5,981 bases of DNA from Candidatus Bathyarchaeota archaeon ex4484_135 (lineage in GTDB: Archaea > Thermoproteota > Bathyarchaeia > EX4484-135): assembly GCA_002255025.1 (NCBI GenBank), contig NJEJ01000086.1, positions 1 to 5,981 on the forward strand, given 5' to 3'. Below the pieces are notes generated by a model. That model was given only the letters and a program-made list of their open reading frames with translations, ran no database searches and was not told the origin of the DNA. Shown one piece after another: positions 1-5,179 of the stretch (positions within the stretch are counted from its first letter, which is position 1; every line of letters begins with the position of its first letter). The position numbers were made by a program, and so were the translations under genes.

Positions 1-561
1 GCCCTCGCCTTCGTCGACAGGTTCGTGGAGAACGAGGCAGCCTACTTCAGGGCCAAGGAAGCCGTGCTGGAGCGTGTGGAGGAGTTCGTCAAGGACAAGT
101 TCGACTTCTCCGAGGTCAAGGTGAACATAAACGTGCTCGACAGGCCCGGCAGGGGCCTTGAGGGCGTCTACCTGACCGTGCTCGGGACGAGTGCCGACAG
201 CGGTGACTCAGGGCAGGTGGGGCGGGGCAATCGCGTGAACGGCGTCATACCTCTGAACAGGCCCATGTGCTCTGAGGCGGCAGCTGGCAAGAACCCCGTC
301 AGCCACGTGGGCAAGATATACAACGTCCTGACGCACCAGATGGCTAAGGCCATATATGACCGGGTCCCGGGCCTGAGGGAGGTCTACGTGTGGCTCCTGA
401 GCCAGATAGGGAAACCGGTCGATGAGCCTCTAGTAGCTGCCTCCCAGGTCATACTCGAGCCCGGGACTAAGCTCAAGGAGGTAGAAGAGCAGATAAAAGA
501 CGTCATGGAGGCAGAACTCGACTCCATCAAGGACCTCGTGTGGAAGTTAGCTAAGGCCTGA
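1..561 (+). CDS. mat: Archaeal-type methionine adenosyltransferase (C-terminal part, 5' truncated by the window edge)
   Basis: This enzyme makes S-adenosylmethionine from methionine and ATP in the cytoplasm, supplying the methyl donor for most methylation. The frame is open from base 1, giving 186 residues; the archaeal family is about 400 residues, so roughly the N-terminal half lies outside the window. The GTG at 25 is only an internal valine. Diagnostic stretches of the archaeal family, which is very divergent from bacterial MetK, are visible: GRGLEGVYLTVLGTSADSGD, then GQVGRGNRVNGVIPLNRPM, then SEAAAGKNPVSHVGKIYNVL. The end of the protein is helical and charged, as is usual. The stop at 559-561 is about 13 bp from the TTG of the next gene, and the next gene's frame is open back into the end of this one, so co-transcription with the ThyX pair is likely. 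Nothing looks damaged. Identification is by recognition of conserved sequence. Confidence 0.95.
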   Translation, partial: ALAFVDRFVENEAAYFRAKEAVLERVEEFVKDKFDFSEVKVNINVLDRPGRGLEGVYLTVLGTSADSGDSGQVGRGNRVNGVIPLNRPMCSEAAAGKNPVSHVGKIYNVLTHQMAKAIYDRVPGLREVYVWLLSQIGKPVDEPLVAASQVILEPGTKLKEVEEQIKDVMEAELDSIKDLVWKLAKA

Positions 562-574
562 CAGAGTAGAGAAA

Positions 575-859
575 TTGCTCAGGAAGATGATACTCAAGCA
601 CGGCTCCGTCCTCGAGCATAACAGGCTTGTCTTCCTAGCCGAGGGCAGCGAGGAGGAAATACTCGAGCTCCTCCTTACCGATAGGTTCTTTGAGGTCTCA
701 AGGCTCGGGGAAGGCAAGTGGCTCGTGAGCTGCAACCTCAGGACCCTGGTATCCGCCCTGGCTGACGACCTCCCGGGCGAAGTCAGGGAGGCCTTCTCGG
801 AGGCCCTGAGGACAGCATCGCCCGTCCTCTGGGAGAGGGTGATGGCACATGGAGGTTAA
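575..859 (+). CDS. Small ThyX-like protein, candidate accessory subunit of flavin-dependent thymidylate synthase
   Basis: A protein of 94 aa from TTG 575, or 90 aa from ATG 587; neither start has a convincing ribosome site. TTG is preferred because it keeps the LRK residues that precede the HxSVLEH segment in ThyX proteins. Residues 8-15 (KHGSVLEH) match the ThyX segment that contributes Thr55 and Glu58 in the Thermotoga maritima enzyme, followed by a beta-strand-like NRLVFLAEG. Residues 49-62 (WLVSCNLRTLVSAL) match the N-x-R FAD-binding element (Asn163/Arg165 in T. maritima), followed by a helix (GEVREAFSEAL). The stretch between is only about 25 residues and has no RHRX7S motif, so alone it should not be a functional ThyX. 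The gene overlaps the true thyX by 11 bp and carries that gene's ribosome site. I infer a partner subunit; a decaying paralogue is the alternative. The ThyX relationship comes from motif reading, not from an alignment. Confidence 0.65.
   Translation: MLRKMILKHGSVLEHNRLVFLAEGSEEEILELLLTDRFFEVSRLGEGKWLVSCNLRTLVSALADDLPGEVREAFSEALRTASPVLWERVMAHGG
838..843 (+). promoter_or_regulatory. Ribosome binding site of thyX inside the upstream gene
   Basis: GGTGAT, complementary to the archaeal 16S rRNA 3' end, lies 5 bp before the ATG at 849 and within the last codons of the small ThyX-like gene. It supports ATG 849 as the thyX start and suggests coupled translation of the two proteins, as expected for partners made in fixed proportion. 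Confidence 0.8.
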
Positions 860-1484
860 GCTCATATCTTATGTGCCCTCCAAGCCGATAATAGAGGCCC
901 TCGAGGCCGGAGGGCTGAGTATAAGCCCAGAGGAGCTCCTCAAGCACTTATCCTTCACCTTCGCGATATCAGGCCTATCCAGGGCCTGCACGCACCAGCT
1001 GGTGAGGCACAGGCTGGCCTCTTACAGCCAGCAGAGCCAGAGATATGTGCGTGTGGAACGCCTGGCCGATGAGGCAGTTGAGCCCCCGTCCATAGCGTGC
1101 CGTCCAGAGGCGGATGTCTTCTTCAGGGGGTTCATAAGGGCCTCCGAGTACATCTATAACAAGCTCATAGGGCTCGGGGTGCCGGAGGAAGACGCACGCT
1201 TCGTCCTGCCGAATGCAGCTCCAAGCAACATAATAGTTACCATGACGGGCTCGGCCCTGTACCATTTCTTCGGCCTCAGGTGCTGCAATAGAGCTCAGCA
1301 CGAGATAAGGGAGCTAGCAGACCGGATGCTCGTCTTGTGCAGGCGTGTCGAGCCAGAACTCTTCAGGAAGGCTGGCCCCTACTGCTTCCAGAAAGGCTAC
1401 TGCGAAGAAGGGCCTTTGTCCTGCGGCCGGGTTGAGGAAGTAAAGGCCAAGTACGAACGCCTGGGCTACGGGCCGGATGTCTGA
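849..1484 (+). CDS. thyX: Flavin-dependent thymidylate synthase ThyX, lacking part of the FAD site
   Basis: ThyX converts dUMP to dTMP using methylene-tetrahydrofolate (or an archaeal equivalent) and FAD/NAD(P)H; the usual enzyme is a homotetramer with active sites between subunits. This 211 aa protein is clearly of the family. It has SRACTHQLVRHRLASYSQQS (residues 44-63) with the RHRX7S signature (Arg53-His54-Arg55, Ser63), QRY at 64-66, VPEEDARFVLP with Arg117, and LRCCNRAQHEIREL with Arg144, the likely equivalent of catalytic Arg174 of T. maritima. The C-terminus has the archaeal Cys pattern (Cys179, Cys185, Cys192-Gly). Two elements are abnormal. The helix and H-x-SVLEH segment expected before SFTFAISG is missing, leaving a short SPEELLKHL join, and the N-x-R FAD motif reads T-G-S (133-135). 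Both missing elements occur in the overlapping upstream gene. Start at ATG 849 is supported by GGTGAT 5 bp upstream. Confidence 0.92.
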   Translation: MEVKLISYVPSKPIIEALEAGGLSISPEELLKHLSFTFAISGLSRACTHQLVRHRLASYSQQSQRYVRVERLADEAVEPPSIACRPEADVFFRGFIRASEYIYNKLIGLGVPEEDARFVLPNAAPSNIIVTMTGSALYHFFGLRCCNRAQHEIRELADRMLVLCRRVEPELFRKAGPYCFQKGYCEEGPLSCGRVEEVKAKYERLGYGPDV

Positions 1485-1491
1485 AACAAGC

Positions 1492-1499
1492 CTTATGTA
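1492..1499 (+). promoter_or_regulatory. Probable TATA box of thpR
   Basis: CTTATGTA stands in the 40 bp gap between the thyX stop and the thpR start, preceded by a purine-rich GAAACAAG as a possible BRE. Its centre is about 29 bp before GTG 1525, the spacing expected for an archaeal leaderless mRNA, and no ribosome site is visible before that GTG. The element is short and degenerate, so this is a moderate call. Confidence 0.45.
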
Positions 1500-1524
1500 C
1501 GTGCTCTAATGCCCCCATCACGCG

Positions 1525-2094
1525 GTGCCCGAGTTGAGCTTCAGGGCCTTCATAGCCATAGACGTGGAGGAGCCCTCTGTGCTCGACAGGATAAGTGAGC
1601 TCCAGGCCATCTTAGCCGGGACTAAGGCTTCCCTGAAGCTGGTGGAGAGGGAGAACATACACATAACGCTGTGGTTCCTGGGCAACATAACTCCCCGCAC
1701 GGCCGAGCAAATCAATAAGTGCCTTGAGGCCGTAAAAACAGGTCCCTTTGTGGTCGAGCTGACGGGCGTAGGAGCGTTCCCGAGCCCTGGCAGGCCAAGG
1801 GTCATATGGGTCGGCGTCGGGAGAGGCTCTGACGAGCTGAAGGCCATCTACGAGGAACTGAAGCCATGCCTCAGGCGGCTGGGCTTCAGGCCGGACCCTA
1901 AGGGCTTCACGCCCCACGTGACGGTGGCCAGGGTGAAGTTCAAGACGCCGGAACTCGTGAAGGCCATAATGGAGAATTCTGCCATGAACTTCGGTTCCTT
2001 CAGGGCCGAGGAGATAAGGCTCAAAAAGAGCGTACTCACGCCCAGGGGACCCGTATATAGCACTGTTTCCTCCGTCAGGCTAGGAGAGACCTAA
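1525..2094 (+). CDS. thpR: RNA 2',3'-cyclic phosphodiesterase (LigT/ThpR, 2H phosphoesterase)
   Basis: This 2H-superfamily enzyme opens RNA 2',3'-cyclic phosphates to 2'-phosphates and was first described through 2'-5' tRNA-half ligation. The protein has 189 residues, normal for the family (about 180-190). The N-terminal SFRAFIAIDV strand is typical. The two catalytic HxTx motifs are intact: His46-Ile-Thr48-Leu in NIHITLWFLG and His131-Val-Thr133-Val in FTPHVTVARVK. FPSPGRPRVIWVGV lies between them, as in other archaeal members. The start is probably GTG 1525, used leaderless from the promoter just upstream; TTG 1534, giving MSFRAFIAID, is an alternative that better matches the usual family N-terminus. 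The 3' end overlaps the convergent isomerase gene by 20 bp, so no terminator separates them. The physiological substrate in archaea is uncertain, with tRNA or other processed RNA ends most likely. Confidence 0.93.
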   Translation: MPELSFRAFIAIDVEEPSVLDRISELQAILAGTKASLKLVERENIHITLWFLGNITPRTAEQINKCLEAVKTGPFVVELTGVGAFPSPGRPRVIWVGVGRGSDELKAIYEELKPCLRRLGFRPDPKGFTPHVTVARVKFKTPELVKAIMENSAMNFGSFRAEEIRLKKSVLTPRGPVYSTVSSVRLGET

Positions 2095-2733
2095 GGAAAA
2101 CCAGGCTCTCCCATACGTTCTCCACGCTTTCAACCACCAGAGGCCCCCTGTAGCCTGCTTCCCTCAGGGCGTTTATGACCTCAGGCCAGTTCACAGTCCC
2201 CCTGCCCAAGCCCAAATGTAGGTCGGATTTACCGTCGTTATCGTGAACGTGAACGTGCTTTATAAGGCCCGAGAAGGCTTTCACGAAGTCCTGGATCTGG
2301 CCGTTGAGGTTGGCGTGCCCAACGTCAAAGGCCAGCTTTAGGTCAACATCGCCCTTGAGATCGGAGAGGAGGCGTTCGAAGTCCTCGACCTTCTTCAGGA
2401 CGAACGGGACGGGTTCGGTGCCGTTCTCCAACAGGGCCTCTATGCCCAATTCCTCGGCCTTGCGGTATATCTCTCGTATGGACTGAAGAGTCTTACGCCA
2501 TTCCACGCCCGGGTAGTAATACGTTACGCCGGTCCTCAGGCCCGGGTGGAAGACCCAGGAAGAAGCACCTATTCTGGCGGCTGCCTCCATGGACCTGAAG
2601 TGCCTCCTAAGGGCGAACCTCCTCATGGGCTCGTACGGGGAACCTATGTTCACGTCCACGAAGGGGCCGTGGACGGCGATGCCTTCTTGAGGGGCTTCCC
2701 GAGGACGAAGAGGAGCGAGAGGCCGAGCTTCAT
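2075..2733 (-). pseudogene. Sugar phosphate isomerase/epimerase-like TIM-barrel gene with frameshift and probable internal deletion near the N-terminus
   Basis: The main frame (GTG 2659 to stop 2075, 194 aa) belongs to the xylose isomerase-like/AP endonuclease 2 TIM-barrel family, which includes sugar isomerases, epimerases and endonuclease IV. Metal-site residues look complete: Glu78 in LLENG, Asp112 and His115 in AFDVGHANLNG, His137/His139 and Asp140 in HVHVHDNDG, Glu177 in VVES. The family is usually 250-280 residues, so the first strands and helices are missing. ATG 2733, which overlaps the stop of the upstream coiled-coil gene as ATGA, starts MKLGLSLLFVLGKPLKKA, a convincing N-terminus, but that frame stops at 2650 after 27 codons. 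The other frame resumes family-like sequence at GIAVHGPFVDVN, near 2683. About 40 residues expected between the two parts seem absent, so the event is more than one lost base. It may be a pseudogene, an assembly error, or a shortened protein from GTG 2659. Substrate unknown. Confidence 0.75.
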
Positions 2734-4655
2734 CCTGTGCCTCCCAGCCCCTTGACCCTAATGTCTCTTACGGCTCTCTCCAGCCTGGATAAGGTAGCTT
2801 CCCTCTCCCTTATCTTGGTCTCTAGCTCGGTTAGCACGGCCTCAAGCTGTTTCTTCTTGGCCTCTAGGACTTCTACCTCAGTCCTTAAGTCTTCTTCCCT
2901 CTCCTCAAGCCTCGAAAGCTCCTCCTTCTTGCGGTTCAGCTCTTCCTCGAGCTCGCCTACCTCGCTCAGGACCTCGAGCCTGGCCTGGTACTCCCTTATC
3001 TTGGCCTCGTACTCCGTTATCCTCTCCGCCAGCTCGGACAGCCTCTCCTCGGCCGAGGAGAGGAACTCCATGAACCTCTTCCTCATGCTCGATAGCTCTT
3101 CCTTCTCGGCCTTGACCTTCTCGAGTTCGGTAGCCGCCTTATCAGCTGCTTCCTGAAGCTCAAGGCACTCAGCCTTCCACTTCTCGAGTTCTTCCCTCTG
3201 GGCCCTCAGAACCTCTATTTTGGCTTCTAGCTCCTCCCTCAGCTTTATCACTTCTTCCTCTTTCCTCCTGAGTTCCTCCCTTGCTTCCTCGAACTTCTTA
3301 ACGGCCTCTTCCATGGCCGCTAGGGAAGCCAGCATTTCCTTGCTCAATCTGTCGAAGGCCTCGTGCTCCTCCTTCATGGCCGAGAGGACCTCGAGGAACC
3401 TCTTCTTCTCCTCGGCCAGGACGGCCTCCCGTTCTTTTAAGACGGCTTCCTGCTCGGAGACCTTTCTCTCCCGTGCTACCAGCTCAGAATACCTGGCTTC
3501 TATTTCAGCTAGCTCCTTCTCCCTTTCCGATATCTGCTCTAGCCTGCTGAGGGCCTCTTTTATGACCTCGGTCACCTCAGATAAGCTCTTCTTGGATACA
3601 TCTGTGAGGTCCTTGGTCATCCTTGTTATGTCATCTGTCCTAGTCTTTAAGGTCTCTAAGGCCTTGGAGAGCTCTACGCTAATAGAACTCATTATCTCCA
3701 TCATTCTATCCAAGTTGCTTCTTGCTTCTTCAACGGCCCTCATACGCTCTGATAGATAGGCTTCCCTTGCCTTCAGATCCATTTCCTTCTTCTCTAGCTC
3801 CTTCTTCAGCTTGTCCAGCCCCTCCCTCTCGGCCCTGAGGGCTTCCACGGCTTCTGCCAGGACAGAAGCCGTGGTGCCTAGAGATGTGGCCTTCTCCTCG
3901 AGAACTCCTATCTTCTTCATCAGCACCTTCACTTGCTCCTCCTTTTTCTCTAACAATTCAGCTAGTTCTTTCGATTTCTCCTCGACTTGCTTTTTCTCCA
4001 CTTCTAGCCTTGCTCTCTCCTGCCTCAGCCTCTCTTCTTCAGCTGCAAGTTCTCTTTCCCTCGGCAGGAGGGTTTCCACCAGCTCAGCGAGCTTTAGGGC
4101 TCTATCGCTGATTTCCTTCTCGATATCGTAAATGGCTTTTATGCTTTCTACCAACTCGCTCAGCTCTTCAAGACGTCCGGTTAGGTCTTCCTGGCACTTG
4201 CTCAATATCGAAACTGACTCGCCTAACTTCTCTCTGTCCTCTCTTATCCCTCCGACTACTTCTTCGGCTTCAGATATCGCTCCCTCGAGTCTGTCGAGAG
4301 CGGGCATAAGGATCTCCTTGACGAGCGGGAGCAATTTCTCAAGGCGGGGTATGATATTGCTCATCTTATCATGGGCGGACTTGACGATAGCTAATTGCTC
4401 GCTGAGAGCTTTTGACTGTACTTGGATTTGCTCTTCAGCTTTCTTGGAGAGTTCGGCTATCACGTTTTCTGCCGCAGACCTTATGCCCTCGGCCAGCTCC
4501 CTCAGGCCCGAGCTTATCTCCATCAGCTCGAGGGCCACGAGAGCGTACCAACCGTCTTTCTTGGCGAACCTCTTGACCTCACGCTTGTAGGAACGCTCGT
4601 ATTCATCAGATAACTTCCCTATTTCCTCCAACCTCTTGACGAGTTCACTTGACAT
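2730..4655 (-). CDS. Large coiled-coil protein without recognisable catalytic domain
   Basis: A 641 aa protein that I cannot assign to a named family. Residues 1-60 (start MSSELVKRLEEIGKLSDEY, then KKDGWYALVALELMEISSG) are the only part with mixed composition and may form a small helical domain. From about 60 to 630 it is almost unbroken heptad-type sequence rich in Glu, Lys, Leu, Arg and Ala, with few Gly or Pro apart from a possible hinge near 245-265 (KKIGVLEEKATSLGTTAS) and a less charged, Thr/Ser-rich stretch around 330-370. No Walker A, ABC signature or Walker B is visible, so it is not an intact SMC or Rad50; no signal peptide or membrane segment is seen. ATG 4655 has a strong ribosome site, GGAGGGG, 7 bp upstream, and overlaps the preceding coiled-coil gene by 11 bp. 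The stop shares bases with the start of the isomerase gene. A structural, scaffold or DNA-organising role is possible but unproven. Confidence 0.85.
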   Translation of the reverse strand: MSSELVKRLEEIGKLSDEYERSYKREVKRFAKKDGWYALVALELMEISSGLRELAEGIRSAAENVIAELSKKAEEQIQVQSKALSEQLAIVKSAHDKMSNIIPRLEKLLPLVKEILMPALDRLEGAISEAEEVVGGIREDREKLGESVSILSKCQEDLTGRLEELSELVESIKAIYDIEKEISDRALKLAELVETLLPRERELAAEEERLRQERARLEVEKKQVEEKSKELAELLEKKEEQVKVLMKKIGVLEEKATSLGTTASVLAEAVEALRAEREGLDKLKKELEKKEMDLKAREAYLSERMRAVEEARSNLDRMMEIMSSISVELSKALETLKTRTDDITRMTKDLTDVSKKSLSEVTEVIKEALSRLEQISEREKELAEIEARYSELVARERKVSEQEAVLKEREAVLAEEKKRFLEVLSAMKEEHEAFDRLSKEMLASLAAMEEAVKKFEEAREELRRKEEEVIKLREELEAKIEVLRAQREELEKWKAECLELQEAADKAATELEKVKAEKEELSSMRKRFMEFLSSAEERLSELAERITEYEAKIREYQARLEVLSEVGELEEELNRKKEELSRLEEREEDLRTEVEVLEAKKKQLEAVLTELETKIREREATLSRLERAVRDIRVKGLGGTG

Positions 4656-5139
4656 GGCCCTTCCCCTCCACCTTCCCGAGGACGGCTAGGGCTAGCCTCT
4701 GGACTTCCCTCTCCAGGGCTGATAGCCTTACCTCTAACCTCTCAAACCTCAAACCCAAGGCCTTTATAAGCTCGAGGGCTTCGGACACCTCAAGGCCTTT
4801 TTCCCTCAAGTAGCTCAGCACGGGCAGCACTTTCTCCTCCAGGGAGCTAGATACCTTGTTGGCCAATTCCCCGAGGTCCTTCCTGAGTTCCTCGACCACG
4901 CCCGATAGGCCGTCCTTAAGTTCCCTCACCTCCTTCTTCATCTTGGAAACCTCGTCATCCATGGTGTTCAAGTCGTCTATGACCTTCCTGTCCAACCTTA
5001 TCAAGGCGTTCCTTATGTCTATTACGGCTTGTGCGAGCGTTAAGAGGCCATCCCTGAAGCTCGAGTACTCGGCCACGTCCCCAGCTGGGGTCCTAATCCT
5101 CTTGAGGGGGATTTCTTCTAAAGCCACATGCCTCCCCAA
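4645..5139 (-). CDS. Small helical/coiled-coil protein, first gene of the minus-strand operon
   Basis: A protein of 164 aa from TTG 5139 or 160 aa from GTG 5127; function not recognised. The N-terminal part (residues 5-40, including ALEEIPLKRIRTPAGDVAEY and a SSFRDGLLTLAQAVIDIRNA stretch) looks like a conserved, partly non-coiled segment. Residues 45-160 are heptad-rich (DDEVSKMKKEVRELKDGL, ELANKVSSSLEEKVLPVLSY, RFERLEVRLSALEREVQRL). No enzymatic motif, signal or membrane segment is seen. GGGGAGG at 5131-5137 lies just 3 bp before GTG 5127, while TTG 5139 falls close to the expected transcription start for leaderless use, so the start is undecided. The 11 bp overlap with the 641 aa coiled-coil gene suggests that the two proteins work together, perhaps as a hetero-oligomeric coil. 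That is inference from gene order and composition only. Confidence 0.8.
   Translation of the reverse strand: MGRHVALEEIPLKRIRTPAGDVAEYSSFRDGLLTLAQAVIDIRNALIRLDRKVIDDLNTMDDEVSKMKKEVRELKDGLSGVVEELRKDLGELANKVSSSLEEKVLPVLSYLREKGLEVSEALELIKALGLRFERLEVRLSALEREVQRLALAVLGKVEGKGHVK
4663..4669 (-). promoter_or_regulatory. Ribosome binding site of the 641 aa coiled-coil gene
   Basis: On the minus strand GGAGGGG ends 7 bp before ATG 4655 and lies inside the upstream coiled-coil gene. It fixes the start of the large coiled-coil protein and indicates coupled expression of the two genes. Confidence 0.8.
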
Positions 5140-5141
5140 AG

Positions 5142-5147
5142 CTTATC
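5142..5147 (+). promoter_or_regulatory. Possible TATA box of the E2-like gene
   Basis: CTTATC preceded by CCAAAG (BRE-like) would place transcription start near 5171, giving a leader of about 9 nt that contains GAGGG at 5172-5176, a short Shine-Dalgarno sequence 3 bp before ATG 5180. The box is weak; the geometry is its main support. Confidence 0.35.
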
Positions 5148-5158
5148 TGAGGCCCCAT

Positions 5159-5166
5159 CTTATAAG
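5159..5166 (-). promoter_or_regulatory. Palindromic TATA box, best read as the promoter of the minus-strand coiled-coil operon
   Basis: CTTATAAG reads the same on both strands. On the minus strand it is preceded by CGAAAT, a good BRE, and its centre is about 26 bp from position 5136, next to the TTG 5139 and GTG 5127 start candidates. On the plus strand its centre is only about 17 bp from ATG 5180, too close for a normal promoter of the E2-like gene unless transcription starts inside that gene. Confidence 0.6.
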
Positions 5167-5179
5167 ATTTCGAGGGAAA

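Noticed and set aside
975..1301. Minus-strand open frame of 108 codons inside thyX
   Set aside because: It lies entirely opposite strongly conserved ThyX coding sequence, including RHRX7S, and resembles no family known to me.
575..1484. Single thyX gene broken by a frameshift
   Set aside because: The small protein contains its own version of the late N-x-R region, which in a normal ThyX lies after RHRX7S, so joining the two frames would not rebuild one ordinary ThyX.
2060..2100. Transcription terminator between thpR and the isomerase gene
   Set aside because: The convergent coding regions overlap by 20 bp and no stem-loop or T-run is visible there.
2737..4613. Several long plus-strand open frames opposite the 641 aa coiled-coil gene
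   Set aside because: They are dominated by Ser, Leu and Ala because Glu/Lys/Leu codons read in reverse rarely give stops; no conserved motif or ribosome site was seen.
2730..4655. SMC/Rad50-type ATPase
   Set aside because: The coil is long enough, but no Walker A, signature or Walker B motif is present at either end, so only a coiled-coil protein can be supported.
4856..5179. In-frame upstream extension of the E2-like gene (would add 108 residues)
   Set aside because: It is antisense to the small coiled-coil gene, has a Ser/Leu-rich composition typical of the reverse of coiled-coil codons, and the ribosome site plus promoter geometry support ATG 5180.
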